A stretch of DNA of 64,000 nucleotides from DATBHM01 sp963772375 (GTDB lineage: Bacteria > Actinomycetota > UBA4738 > JACQTL01): contig CAVYXG010000005.1 of assembly GCA_963772375.1 (NCBI GenBank), positions 1,240,001 through 1,304,000 of the forward strand, read 5' to 3'. Made by a program: the position numbers and the translations under genes. Below, one piece after another: positions 24,247 through 34,009 of this stretch. How positions within the stretch are numbered: the first letter of the stretch is position 1; each line of letters starts with the position of its first letter. The notes under the pieces were generated by a model, which was given only the letters and a program-made list of their open reading frames with translations, searched no databases and had not been told where the DNA came from.

Positions 24247-27200
24247 TCAGTCGCCCGCCTGGAGCAGGTCCAGGATCCCCCTGGCGGGGATGCGGATCCA
24301 CTCGGGCCGCATGTTCGCCTCGTAGCGCAGCTCGTAGACCGCCTTGTTGAGCAGGGCCGTGTCGAGCACCACCTCGAGCTGGCGGGATTCGCCCGGGACG
24401 AACGCCGCGTCGCCCGCCGTCCGCAGGTAGCTCCCCAGGAACACCGCGCTCACCCAGCGGTACCAGAACTCCGCCCACGGCTCGAGCGGGCCGGGCTCGC
24501 CGGTCGGGCTCATGGCGGGTGCGTCCTGGGCGAGCGTCGTGTGCGCCGCGTAGTGGAACGATCGCAGCATCCCGGCGACGTCGACGAACGGCGTCCGCTT
24601 GATCCGGCGTTCCCCCAGTGGCACGGTCGGCTCGCCCTCGAAGTCGATCATCACGAAGTCACGCCCCGTCCACAGCACCTGCCCGAGGTGGTAGTCGCCG
24701 TGGATCCTGGTCCGGACGGCTTCGATCTTGGTTCGCAGCAGCTCCTCGAACCGGCGCAGGACGTCGCCCTCGAGGTCCACCACCCGCGCCACGAGCGGGT
24801 CGTCGAGACCGGGCGTCCGGCGGACCAGACGGAACGTCCGCAGCGCCAGCGTCCGCATCGACTGGTACAGGGCCCGCTGGTACAGCGTCGTGAACGGCTC
24901 GGGCGCGAAGGCCCGGTTCTCCTTCGGGGCCGAGCACAGAGCCAGGTGCAGCTCGGCCGTCCGCCGTCCCAGCAGCGAGGCCGAGCCGAGGTACGGACCG
25001 ATCATCTCCTTGGCGAGCTCCGGCGGCTCGGCCCCGGCCATCTCCAGCAGGGTCGGCCGCCCCGGCAGGAGGCGTTCGACCTCCTCCGGGAGCCCATCGT
25101 CCCGCCGCGAGGCGGCCGCCTCGAAGAACCCCCCGAGCGCGTCGAGCGTGAACGTCCACGCGTCGCCCTCGTTGTGCACGTACTGCTGGAGCACCGCGAT
25201 GGTCATCGGGTCGGCCGACCGCCCCCGGATGAACTCGGCGGCCCCGGCCACCGGGGGGACGTGCTCGAAGTGCGCCTCCCGTGTGAGGTACCGGCCGATC
25301 TCGAGGTCGGGGTTGAGGCCGGCCTCGGGCCGCCGGAACAGCTTCAGCACGCCACGGTCGCCGAACACGAGGGAGGTGTTGCTCTGCTCGGCCGAGAGCA
25401 GGTTCGGGGAGGGCACCCGGGCGCCGCCCAGGCGGAGCTCGCCGAACGTCGGCTCCGGCGTGGCGGTGAGCGTCCCAGCCGTGCCCTTCGCCCGGCGGCG
25501 GCGCGCGATGGCGGCCAGCAGCGCCCGGCCGAAGGCCGGTTCCCACGTCGCGTCCACGAGCGCCCGGTCGCCGTCGGCGGTCCGGAGCAGGGCCACCACC
25601 GAACCCGGGTGGAAGTCGACGAGGTCCTTGGCCCGGGCCATCCCGACGGCCGTGAGCGGCAGCGTGTACGTCTCCGGATCGCCCTCGGTGTACTCCACCC
25701 GCACGAACGCGAGGAATGCCACCGGGTCGCCGTTCGGGAGCTTCCCGGCGGGCGGGATCGGGATGGCCTCCGCGATCTCCACCGATGAGATGCGCCGGGC
25801 CTTGGCACCGAACCACCGGCGGCCCTGCAGGAACCCCGGCAGCGACTCGGCGAGCATGGCGCGGTGCCGCCTCGTCGTCAGCAGGTGCTCCCAGGGCTCG
25901 GTCGACAGGTCGATCCGGGGCAGCCGGTCGGACGGCGTGCCGTCCTCGGCGGGCTGGGGTTCGATCGAGAACCAGAAGAACTGGTGGGGCCCGAGCGTCA
26001 CGAGGTACGGCAGGTCGCCGATCCGCGGGAACTCCGTGTGCCCGAACAGCTCGACCGGCACCGAGTTCCGGAACCGCGACAGGTCCATCTCGACGTACTG
26101 GGCGTGTCGCGACAGGTTGACGACCACCAGGATCGTCTCGTCCTCGTGCTGCCGCAGGAACGCGAGCACCTTGCGGTTGTCCGGGTACAGGAACTCGATC
26201 GAACCCCGGCCGAACGCGCGGTACCGCTTGCGCAGGGCGATCAGCCGCTTCATCCACCACAGCAGCGAGTTCGGATTGGCGTTCTGCGCCTCGACGTTCA
26301 GCGCCTCGTAGTGGTACTCGGGGTCGATTCCCACCGGGAGGAACAGGCGCTGGGGGTTCCCCCGCGAGAAGCCCGCGTTTCGGTCGCCCGACCACTGCAT
26401 CGGGGTCCGGACGCTGTCGCGGTCGCCGAGGTAGATGTTGTCGCCCATCCCGATCTCGTCGCCGTAGTAGACGACCGGCGTCCCCGGCAGCGACATCAGC
26501 AGGCCGTTCATCATCTCGATGACGTCGCGGTCGTTGCCGAGGAGCGGGGCGAGGCGCCGCCGGATCCCGAGGTTGATGCGTGCCTGCGGGTCGTTCGCGT
26601 AGACCCGGTACATGTAGTCGCGTTCCTCGTCGGTCACCATCTCGAGCGTCAGCTCGTCGTGGTTGCGCAGGAACAGCGCCCATTGCGCGCCCTCGGGGAT
26701 CGGCGGGGTCTGCTCGAGGATGTCGATGATCGGGAACCGGTCCTCCATCCGGGTCGCCATGAACATGCGCGGCATGACCGGGAAGTGGAACGCCATGTGG
26801 CACATGTCGCCCTTCCCGAAGTACGCCACGGCATCCTCCGGCCACTGGTTCGCCTCGGCGAGCAGCATGCGGTTCCGCCACCGGTCGTCGACGTGCCGGC
26901 GGAGATCACGCAGGTAATCGAGCGTCTCGGGGAGGTTCTCGCAGTTGGTCCCGTCGCGTTCGTAGAGGTAGGGAACCGCGTCGAGCCGGAGCCCGTCGAC
27001 CCCCATCTCGAACCAGAAGTCCACCACGCCGAACATCGCCCGGCGGACCTCGGGGTTGTCGAAGTTCAGGTCGGGCTGATGCGAGTAGAACCGGTGCCAG
27101 TAGTACGCGCCGGCCTCGCGGTCCCAGGTCCAGTTCGAGTGCTCGAAGTCCTGGAAGATGATCCGGGCCTCGCGGTAGCGCTCAGGCGCGTCGCTCCACA

Positions 27201-27627
27201 CGTAGAAGTCGCGCTCGGTCGAGCCCGGAGCCGACCGGCGGGCCCGCTGGAACCACGGGTGCTGGTCGGACGTGTGGTTCATCACCAGCTCGGTGATGAC
27301 GTACAGGCCGCGCTCGTGCGCCTCCCGGAGCAGCATGCGGAAGTCGCGCAGCGTCCCGTACGAGGGATGGATGTCGCGGTACGAGGCGATGTCGTAGCCG
27401 TCGTCCCGGAGCGGCGACGGGTAGAACGGCAGCAGCCACAGCGCGGTCACCCCGAGGTCCTGCAGGTAGTCCAGCCTGGACGTCAGGCCCCGGAGGTCGC
27501 CGATCCCGTCGTCGTCGGAGTCGGCGAACGCCTTGACGTGCGCCTCGTACACGACGGCGTCGCGGTACCACTGCTCCTGCTCGTCGGTGGGACGGCTCGT
27601 CGCGGTCCGGCGTCGGCGTTGTGCCAT
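24247..27627 (-). CDS. treS-mak: trehalose synthase / maltokinase fusion
   Basis: The 1126-residue protein joins two enzymes. Residues about 25-580 are GH13 trehalose synthase (EAHVKAFADSDDDGIGD, GLRLDAVPYL nucleophile, AEANQWPED acid, FLRNHDELTLEM), interconverting trehalose and maltose. Residues about 600-1120 are maltokinase (Pep2/Mak), with IHGDYHLGQVLWTG as the kinase catalytic loop and FVMIDFEGEP as the metal-binding DFE. Maltose is therefore made and phosphorylated on one polypeptide, feeding GlgE. The ATG at 27627 lies 1 nt after the glgE stop (TGACATG), so this start was preferred to the one at 27666, which is inside glgE. Such fusions are known in actinobacteria. Confidence 0.93.
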   Translation of the reverse strand: MAQRRRRTATSRPTDEQEQWYRDAVVYEAHVKAFADSDDDGIGDLRGLTSRLDYLQDLGVTALWLLPFYPSPLRDDGYDIASYRDIHPSYGTLRDFRMLLREAHERGLYVITELVMNHTSDQHPWFQRARRSAPGSTERDFYVWSDAPERYREARIIFQDFEHSNWTWDREAGAYYWHRFYSHQPDLNFDNPEVRRAMFGVVDFWFEMGVDGLRLDAVPYLYERDGTNCENLPETLDYLRDLRRHVDDRWRNRMLLAEANQWPEDAVAYFGKGDMCHMAFHFPVMPRMFMATRMEDRFPIIDILEQTPPIPEGAQWALFLRNHDELTLEMVTDEERDYMYRVYANDPQARINLGIRRRLAPLLGNDRDVIEMMNGLLMSLPGTPVVYYGDEIGMGDNIYLGDRDSVRTPMQWSGDRNAGFSRGNPQRLFLPVGIDPEYHYEALNVEAQNANPNSLLWWMKRLIALRKRYRAFGRGSIEFLYPDNRKVLAFLRQHEDETILVVVNLSRHAQYVEMDLSRFRNSVPVELFGHTEFPRIGDLPYLVTLGPHQFFWFSIEPQPAEDGTPSDRLPRIDLSTEPWEHLLTTRRHRAMLAESLPGFLQGRRWFGAKARRISSVEIAEAIPIPPAGKLPNGDPVAFLAFVRVEYTEGDPETYTLPLTAVGMARAKDLVDFHPGSVVALLRTADGDRALVDATWEPAFGRALLAAIARRRRAKGTAGTLTATPEPTFGELRLGGARVPSPNLLSAEQSNTSLVFGDRGVLKLFRRPEAGLNPDLEIGRYLTREAHFEHVPPVAGAAEFIRGRSADPMTIAVLQQYVHNEGDAWTFTLDALGGFFEAAASRRDDGLPEEVERLLPGRPTLLEMAGAEPPELAKEMIGPYLGSASLLGRRTAELHLALCSAPKENRAFAPEPFTTLYQRALYQSMRTLALRTFRLVRRTPGLDDPLVARVVDLEGDVLRRFEELLRTKIEAVRTRIHGDYHLGQVLWTGRDFVMIDFEGEPTVPLGERRIKRTPFVDVAGMLRSFHYAAHTTLAQDAPAMSPTGEPGPLEPWAEFWYRWVSAVFLGSYLRTAGDAAFVPGESRQLEVVLDTALLNKAVYELRYEANMRPEWIRIPARGILDLLQAGD

Positions 27628-27628
27628 G

Positions 27629-29752
27629 TCAGCGATAGGTCTCGAAATCCCGTTCGTCGCGGACATGCGGCCGGACGTGCAGCACGTGGGCCGGCAGCTT
27701 CTCCGGGTCGAGGTCCACGTAGGCCGACGAGCCCTGCCACACGTACCGGGCGCCCGTCAGCAGGTCGTGCACCTGGAACGGCCGGTCGTACTCGGCGATG
27801 CCGATGTCGGCCAGCCACAGGTGGACGAACCCCCGCTGCCTCGCCACCGGGTGGAGGTTGGCGATCACGAGAACGGCGTCCTGCCCGTCGGCGCTCTGCT
27901 TCGAGTACGCCAGCAGGTGGTCGTTGTCGGTCGGGTGGAACCGCAGGGTGTCGTTCCACTGCAGCGCGGGGTGCTCGCGGCGGATCTCGTTCATCCGGGC
28001 CACCAGCTTCGCCAGCGAGTGCGGCGAGTCGACGTCCCAGTCCCGGATCTCGTACTTCTCGGAGCTCTCGTATTCCTCCGATCCGGGGCGGATCGGCGTG
28101 TGCTCCATGAGCTCGAACGCCGGCCCGTAGATCCCGTATGAGGCGCCGAGCGTCGCGGCGAGGATCAGCCGGTGCATGAACGCCGCCCGGCCGCCGGTCT
28201 GGAGCTGCTCGGTGAGGATGTCGGGGGTGTTGGGCCACAGGTTCGGCCGGAAGTACTCCTTCACCTCGGTCTGGGTGAGCTCCGTGAGGTAGTCGGTCAG
28301 CTCCTGCTTCTGGGTCCGCCAGGCGAAATACGTGTACGACTGCGTGAACCCGAGCTTCGCCAGGCGCTCCATGAGCCGCGGCCGTGTGAACGCCTCCGAC
28401 AGAAAGATCAGGTCGGGGTGCTCGCGCTTCAGCGAGTCGATGCACCACTCCCAGAACGCGAGGGACTTCGTGTGTGGGTTGTCGACGCGGAAGATGCGGA
28501 CACCGTGCGCGATCCAGAACTCGAACACCCCCCGGAGAGCCGCCCACAGTCCGCGCCAGTCCTCGGTCTCGAAGTCGAGCGGGTGGATGTCCTCGTAGCG
28601 CTTGGGCGGGTTCTCCGCGAACTGGATCGAACCGTCGGGGCGGTGCCGGAACCACTCCGGATGCTCCGTGGCCCACGGGTGGTCGGGGGAGACCTGGAAC
28701 GCGACGTCCAGGGCCACGTCGATGTGGTGCCGCTCGGCCTCGGCTACCAGGCGGTCGAAGTCCTCGAGCGTGCCGAGGTCCGGGTGGACGGCGGTGTGAC
28801 CGCCGTCCACCCCGCCGATCGCCCACGGCGACCCGGGCGCGCCCGGCTCGCCCTCCGGGTTGTTGTTGCGGCCCTTGCGGTGCGTCGTGCCGATGGGGTG
28901 GACCGGCGGCAGGTACAGCACGTCGAACCCCAGCCGGGCGACGTAGGGGAGTGCGTTGGCCGCCGTCGTGGCCAGCGTGCCGTGTTCGGTTCCGTCGCCG
29001 GTCGAACGCGGGAACAGCTCGTACCAGGCACCCGTGCGGGCGCGTTCGGGTTCCACCCACACGGTGAGCTCACGCTCGTACGCCGTCGCGAACCGCCGGT
29101 CGGGGCAGCGGGCCATGGCCTCGACGAGCGCCGGGTCGAGCGCCGCCTCGAGGGCGCGGGTCCGGGCATCCTCGCGCGCCGCGCCGAGGAGCCCCTCGAG
29201 TGTCGCGGGGTCGGAGCCGTCCCGCATCGTCCTGGCCGCCGCGCGCAGCCGCTGCCGGTCGCGCCCCCGCCCCCGGACGACGGCGCGTTCGACGAGGTCG
29301 GCCCCGATCAGCAGGTCGACGGCGACGTCCTGCTCGGCCTCGACCTTCTTGAGGAAGCCGCGGTGCCAGGTCGCGAACCGGTCGATCCAGGCCCGAAGCG
29401 TGTACCGGTACCGCCCGAGCTCCTCGACCGGGAACCAACCGCGCCACCGGTCGTTGCCCAGCGGCGCCATCGGCACCTCCTGCCATTCGCGTTCGTCCTC
29501 GCGGCGCCACCGGAGCTCCACGGCGAGCGCGTCGTGGCCGTCGGCGAACACGTCGGCCTCCACGGCGACGCGCTCACCGGTCACGCGCTTGATCGGATAC
29601 CGTCCATCTTCGATCTCCGGGGCGACGTGCTCGATCACGACGCGCCGGCGGCCCTCCCGAATCGGGACGTCGGTTTGGGCCGGGGGGACGGGCGCGAGGC
29701 GGGACGCCTCCGCGCGCTCCTCCGGTTCCTCGGCGGGCTTCACCCTGGCCAT
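27629..29752 (-). CDS. glgE: alpha-1,4-glucan:maltose-1-phosphate maltosyltransferase
   Basis: The 707-residue GH13_3 enzyme extends alpha-glucan using maltose 1-phosphate. The N-terminal beta domain contains RYPIKRVTGERVAVEADVF. The barrel shows LYLPPVHPIG, DVALDVAFQ, the nucleophile Asp in VRIFRVDNPHTK, the acid in FLSEAFTRPRLM and the C-terminal domain. Length is normal for GlgE. It is the first gene of the operon; the maltokinase that makes its substrate follows 1 nt downstream. The 270-bp upstream gap holds a small direct repeat and probably the operon promoter. Confidence 0.94.
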   Translation of the reverse strand: MARVKPAEEPEERAEASRLAPVPPAQTDVPIREGRRRVVIEHVAPEIEDGRYPIKRVTGERVAVEADVFADGHDALAVELRWRREDEREWQEVPMAPLGNDRWRGWFPVEELGRYRYTLRAWIDRFATWHRGFLKKVEAEQDVAVDLLIGADLVERAVVRGRGRDRQRLRAAARTMRDGSDPATLEGLLGAAREDARTRALEAALDPALVEAMARCPDRRFATAYERELTVWVEPERARTGAWYELFPRSTGDGTEHGTLATTAANALPYVARLGFDVLYLPPVHPIGTTHRKGRNNNPEGEPGAPGSPWAIGGVDGGHTAVHPDLGTLEDFDRLVAEAERHHIDVALDVAFQVSPDHPWATEHPEWFRHRPDGSIQFAENPPKRYEDIHPLDFETEDWRGLWAALRGVFEFWIAHGVRIFRVDNPHTKSLAFWEWCIDSLKREHPDLIFLSEAFTRPRLMERLAKLGFTQSYTYFAWRTQKQELTDYLTELTQTEVKEYFRPNLWPNTPDILTEQLQTGGRAAFMHRLILAATLGASYGIYGPAFELMEHTPIRPGSEEYESSEKYEIRDWDVDSPHSLAKLVARMNEIRREHPALQWNDTLRFHPTDNDHLLAYSKQSADGQDAVLVIANLHPVARQRGFVHLWLADIGIAEYDRPFQVHDLLTGARYVWQGSSAYVDLDPEKLPAHVLHVRPHVRDERDFETYR

Positions 29753-29907
29753 GGGCCTCCAGCGGTCGGTCGATCGTGCGATGGAAACGCCTGCGGGCCG
29801 TGCTCAAGTGTGATCGGGTCGAACTCGACCCAACCATAGCCCGACCCGTCGGGGAGGGCCACGCGAACGCGTGGCGATCGTGTATTGCCGGGCCAAACGC
29901 TCGCGCA

Positions 29908-29987
29908 GGGGCGGCGCGGAGCAGGGCCGAACGCTCGCGCACGAGTCGGTCCGCACGCTGGCGCGGGGGGCGGCGCGGAGCAGGGCC
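29908..29987. repeat. 21-bp direct repeat, two copies, 59-bp period
   Basis: The same 21 bases, beginning GGGGCGGCGCGG, occur at 29908-29928 and 29967-29987. The bases after each copy (CGAACGC and AACGC) also resemble each other. The repeat lies in the 270-bp gap between glgE and plsC, where no gene is evident. A tandem duplication is the simplest origin; protein binding cannot be excluded. Confidence 0.5.
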
Positions 29988-30022
29988 AACGCCCACCGTA
30001 GCTGCGAGCGCCGGGCGGCGGC

Positions 30023-30742
30023 TCATGGACGGCGGCCCTCCACCTCCGCCCTGGCCCGGGCGGTCTGTTCGGCGATGGCCGCCATGATCCGGTCGGTCAG
30101 CGCCTGCGCGTCGCCGGGTTCCTCCAGCCGTCCGGTCGGCTCGAGCAGCGGCCCGAACGCCACCACCACCTTCGGGCGAAGGGGCCTCGCCCACCGGATG
30201 CCCCCCATGGGCCACCGGGCCCGCGTTCCCCAGATCCCACAGGGAAGGATGTGCACCCCGCTCGCCAGCGCGATACGGGCGGCGCCGCGCTTGCCGGGAA
30301 GCGGTTCGCCGTCGGGGCTCAGCGTTCCCTCGGGGAAGATCCCGGCCAGCGCGCCCGCGCGGATCATCCGGGCGGCCTGTTCGAGGGCCCGGCGGTCGCT
30401 CGCTCCGCGCCGGATCGGGATCTGCCGGATCCGCCGGAGCCCCCACCCGATCAACGGCTTCCGGAAGAACTCCGCCGCGGTCAGGAACCGCACCGCCCGC
30501 CCCGTCGTGGTCACCGACATCGCGACGATCACCGGGTCGAGGACGCTGATGTGGTTCGATGCCAGGATGACGCCGCCCTCGGGGGGGATGTGCTCGCGGC
30601 CGCGGTACCGGATCCGGAACAGCAGGTGGAGCAGCGGCGCGATGAGCCGGTAGCCCAACGTCCACCACGGATCCCTGCTGGCCCGGTCGGGTGGGACCTC
30701 GGGGGACTCCTCGGGTGGCGGCGCCGAGACTGGCCCGGACAT
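30023..30742 (-). CDS. 1-acyl-sn-glycerol-3-phosphate acyltransferase (PlsC-like)
   Basis: The 239-residue protein has the acyltransferase H-x4-D motif NHISVLD (H64, D69), the acceptor-binding FPEGTLS (136-142) and a hydrophobic membrane-associating helix before them (YRLIAPLLHLLFRI). It likely adds the second acyl chain to lysophosphatidate in phospholipid synthesis. The ATG at 30742 begins the recognisable protein. An upstream ATG at about 30794 would add a basic stretch. It diverges from the Ser/Thr kinase gene. Confidence 0.87.
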   Translation of the reverse strand: MSGPVSAPPPEESPEVPPDRASRDPWWTLGYRLIAPLLHLLFRIRYRGREHIPPEGGVILASNHISVLDPVIVAMSVTTTGRAVRFLTAAEFFRKPLIGWGLRRIRQIPIRRGASDRRALEQAARMIRAGALAGIFPEGTLSPDGEPLPGKRGAARIALASGVHILPCGIWGTRARWPMGGIRWARPLRPKVVVAFGPLLEPTGRLEEPGDAQALTDRIMAAIAEQTARARAEVEGRRP

Positions 30743-30908
30743 GTCGCCGGATGCTACGCGGTCGTCGCTGCGGAAGCGGCTCGTGAGTCGCATGCGCCCG
30801 CGCCGACGACGACGGGCGGTCTCGCGGGCGGCGGATTGACCGGCAGCCGGGCCCGGCCGGTCGGGGCGATTCCCCCGTGGCGGTCGCCCGGATGCGAAAC
30901 TCCGCGCC

Positions 30909-32798
30909 GTGGGCGACGAACCGATCGGCACGATCGTGGGTGACTACCGCATCGAATCCGTCCTGGGCGGGGGCGGCCAGGGCATGGTCTACCTGGCCGA
31001 GCACGTCCATCTGGGGCGGAAGGCGGCCCTGAAGCTGCTGCGGCCCGAACTGGCCGCCGACCCCGAGTTCCGGGAGCGGTTCATCCGGGAGGCCCGGCTC
31101 GCGGCGACGCTCGACCACCCCAACGTCCTGCCCGTCTACGACGCCGGCGAGGAGGGCGGGATGCTGTTCCTCGCCCAGAAGCTCGTGCACGGGATGGACC
31201 TCGGCGCGCTGGTCGAGCGGGAGGGGCGTCTCCGGCCGGAACGCGCGGTCGAGTTGCTCGCACCGGTCGCCGGCGCCCTCGATGCGGCACACCACCGGAA
31301 CCTCGTCCACCGCGACGTCAAGCCGGCCAACATCCTGATCCAGGTCGCCTCCGACGACGAGCCCGAGCGCGTGTACCTGTCGGACTTCGGCCTCACCAAG
31401 GACCTCGTGGGCGAGCAGGACCTGGGCGGGTCCGGGCCGCTCACCAAGGCGGGGTACTTCGTCGGCACCCCGCACTACGCGGCTCCCGAACAGATCGAAT
31501 CGGACCCCGTCGACGGCCGGACCGACCAGTACTCGCTGACGTGCGTCCTCTTCCAGTGCCTCACGGGCCAGGTGCCGTTCCCACGGCCGTCCGAGACGGC
31601 CGTGCTGGTGGCCCACGTCGTCGACCCGCCGCCGGCCCCGAGCCACCTCTTGACGGGCCTGCCGGTCGGCATGGACGCCGTGATCGCCACCGGCATGGCC
31701 AAGTCCAAAGACGCCCGGTACCCGTCGTGCGCCGACATGGTGCGGTCCGCGCGGGCCGCGCTGACCGCGCCGCCGCCGGCCCCGGGACTCCCCACCCAGC
31801 CTCCGACGCTCCCGGTGCGGCCGGACGGGACACACCCTCCGGGCCCGCCGCCGCCACCCCCGCCTCCGCGGCCCGAGGCGGGCGCGCGACGCCGTCGAAC
31901 CCTGATCGGCGTCGCCGCCGGCGTGCTCGCCGCGGCCATCGTGGTCGTCGTCCTGATCCTCGCGCTGGGCGGCGGGGGCGGCGGGGCCAAGCTCGGCGAC
32001 GCCGAGATGGTCGTCACGCGATTCCAGGGCAAGTCGGACGACATCGTGGTGGAGACGGCGACCGGCACCACCGTCGGGAACCTGTCGCACAGCTCGGCCG
32101 AGGACTTCATGCCGTCGGTCTCGCGGGACCGGACCAAGGTCGCGTTCGCCAGCAACCGCGACGGCGGGGACGACGAGATCCTCGTGATCGACGCGGACGG
32201 CACCGGCCTGCGGCAGCTGACGTCGAACGCGAACGTCGACATCGAACCGGCCTTCTCGCCCGACGGCTCGAAGATCGCGTTCGCCAGCAACCGGGACGGC
32301 GACAGCGACATCTTCGTGATGAACGCGAACGGCACCGACGCGGTCGACCTCACCGACGACCCCGGCGACGACGAGACGCCGACCTGGTCCCCGGACGGCT
32401 CGCAGATCGCGTTCATGACCAACCGGCGGGACGGCTCGACGTTCGACGTGTTCGTCATGGACGCCGACGGGACGAACCAGCACCTGTTCGCCGGCGGGGC
32501 GACCAACGACGGCGACCCGGCGTGGTCGCCCGACGGAACCAAGATCGCGTTCTCGAGCGACCGGAACGGCACGTTCGACATCTTCGTCCGGGCGATCGGG
32601 TCCTCCGAGGACGTGCCGGGGCCGGCGACCGACGAGGCCGACCGGTTCCCATCCTGGTCGCCCGACGGGACCGAGATCGCGTTCGCCCGGATCGGGGCCG
32701 ACCAGACCTCGAGGGTGGTGGTGGCGCCCGCCACCGGCGGCACCGGCACGGCGACGCAGGACGCTCGCGACGAGCGCGACCCGTCCTGGGGGACCTGA
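30909..32798 (+). CDS. membrane Ser/Thr protein kinase with extracellular TolB-like propeller
   Basis: The 629-residue PknB-type kinase has an intact catalytic core: glycine loop GGGGQGMVY (19-28), Lys42, HRDVKPAN (134-141) and DFG (159-161), with GTPHYAAPEQ. A proline-rich juxtamembrane linker (287-325) follows. One membrane helix spans about 332-353. The outside part is a run of TolB/WD40-like repeats (SPDGSKIAFASNRDGDSDIFVM and similar, five or six copies). The propeller presumably senses a ligand or protein and controls the inner kinase. The start is a GTG with a -10-like GAAACT 7 nt upstream. Confidence 0.9.
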   Translation: MGDEPIGTIVGDYRIESVLGGGGQGMVYLAEHVHLGRKAALKLLRPELAADPEFRERFIREARLAATLDHPNVLPVYDAGEEGGMLFLAQKLVHGMDLGALVEREGRLRPERAVELLAPVAGALDAAHHRNLVHRDVKPANILIQVASDDEPERVYLSDFGLTKDLVGEQDLGGSGPLTKAGYFVGTPHYAAPEQIESDPVDGRTDQYSLTCVLFQCLTGQVPFPRPSETAVLVAHVVDPPPAPSHLLTGLPVGMDAVIATGMAKSKDARYPSCADMVRSARAALTAPPPAPGLPTQPPTLPVRPDGTHPPGPPPPPPPPRPEAGARRRRTLIGVAAGVLAAAIVVVVLILALGGGGGGAKLGDAEMVVTRFQGKSDDIVVETATGTTVGNLSHSSAEDFMPSVSRDRTKVAFASNRDGGDDEILVIDADGTGLRQLTSNANVDIEPAFSPDGSKIAFASNRDGDSDIFVMNANGTDAVDLTDDPGDDETPTWSPDGSQIAFMTNRRDGSTFDVFVMDADGTNQHLFAGGATNDGDPAWSPDGTKIAFSSDRNGTFDIFVRAIGSSEDVPGPATDEADRFPSWSPDGTEIAFARIGADQTSRVVVAPATGGTGTATQDARDERDPSWGT

Positions 32799-32824
32799 GC
32801 GGCGCTGTGTAAGCTCGCCGCTCG

Positions 32825-34009
32825 ATGCCGTTCGACCTCCCAACCGTCCGTTCTGCCGTCGCCGAGGGCCTCGACGCCTACCTCGGGGACCTTCGATGGA
32901 TGGTCGGCGTCGACTGCGGAACGCACACGCCCGCGGGTGTCAACCGCATCGCCGACCGCTGCGTGTCGCGCTTCTCCGAGATGGGATTCGAGGTCGAACG
33001 CCGGCGGCAGGACGGGGAACCGGCGCTCGGGGACTGCCTGATCGGCCGCCGAGACGGCGCCGGCCCCCGCGTCCTGTTGATCGGCCACATGGACACGGTG
33101 TTCGACAAGGGAACGGCCGACCGGCGCCCCTACCGCGTGGAGGGCGATCGGGCCTTCGGGCCGGGTGTGTCGGACATGAAGGGCGGGCTGCTCGCGGGGT
33201 TCCTCGCGGTCGGGGCGCTGGTGGCGGCCGGGGTCGACGTCGCCGTCACCTTCGTGTGCAACCCGGACGAGGAGATCGGGTCGGTGTTCTCGAAGGGGAT
33301 CATCCGCGAGGCCGCCTCGGACTCGGACGCATGCTTCGTCCTCGAGTGCGCCCGGGCCAACGGCAACATCGTCTCGGCCCGCAAGGGCATCACCGAGTTG
33401 CGCGTCGACGTCGCCGGCCGGGCCGCCCACGCGGGGGTCGAGCCGGAGAAGGGCAGCAACGCCATCCTCGAGGCGGCCCACAAGGTCCTGGCGCTGCAGG
33501 GGTTGAACGGCCGGTGGGACGGCGTGACCGTGAACGTCGGCGTGATCGCCGGCGGCACCCGTCCGAACGTCGTCCCCGACCGGTGCTCGCTGCAGGTCGA
33601 CCTGCGCTCGCCCCGCGAGGATCTCTTCGCCGACGCCGAGGCGGAGGCGCGCCGGATCTCCGAGACGAACTCCGTTCCCGGTGTGACGTCGACCTTCCGG
33701 CTGCTGGCCGAACACCGGCCGATGGAGCGGACGCCGGCCTCGGAACGGCTGGCCGGGCTGGCTCGCTCCGTGGCCGGCGAGCTGGGGTTCGACGTGGCCG
33801 ACCAGGCGACCGGCGGCGCCTCCGACGCCAACACCACCTCGGCGATGGGCGTGCCGACGCTGGACGGGCTGGGGCCGATCGGCGGAGACGCCCACGGGGA
33901 GGCGGAGTGGCTCGACCTGTCGAGCGTCGTCCCCAGGACGACCCTGCTGGCCGGGTTGATCGCCCGGGTCGGCGAAGCGCTCGGTGACGGATCCCGTGCG
34001 GGCGACTAA
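32825..34009 (+). CDS. M20 family metallopeptidase (paralogue of 1656-2822)
   Basis: The 394-residue di-zinc peptidase has all expected ligands: H88-x-D90 (GHMDT), D117 (GVSDMKGG), E149-E150 (NPDEEIGS) and RAAHAGVEPEKG. It is similar throughout to the M20 protein at the left end of the window (HMDTVF, RKG, GGASDAN), so the two are paralogues. It lies 26 bp downstream of the kinase gene and overlaps the next gene by 26 bp, so the three may be co-transcribed. Cytoplasmic glutamate carboxypeptidase-like activity is expected; the substrate is unknown. Confidence 0.88.
   Translation: MPFDLPTVRSAVAEGLDAYLGDLRWMVGVDCGTHTPAGVNRIADRCVSRFSEMGFEVERRRQDGEPALGDCLIGRRDGAGPRVLLIGHMDTVFDKGTADRRPYRVEGDRAFGPGVSDMKGGLLAGFLAVGALVAAGVDVAVTFVCNPDEEIGSVFSKGIIREAASDSDACFVLECARANGNIVSARKGITELRVDVAGRAAHAGVEPEKGSNAILEAAHKVLALQGLNGRWDGVTVNVGVIAGGTRPNVVPDRCSLQVDLRSPREDLFADAEAEARRISETNSVPGVTSTFRLLAEHRPMERTPASERLAGLARSVAGELGFDVADQATGGASDANTTSAMGVPTLDGLGPIGGDAHGEAEWLDLSSVVPRTTLLAGLIARVGEALGDGSRAGD

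Noticed and set aside
29753..30022. Possible gene in the glgE-plsC gap.
   Set aside because: Frames across it are low-complexity Arg/Ala translations of the direct repeat with no ribosome-binding site.
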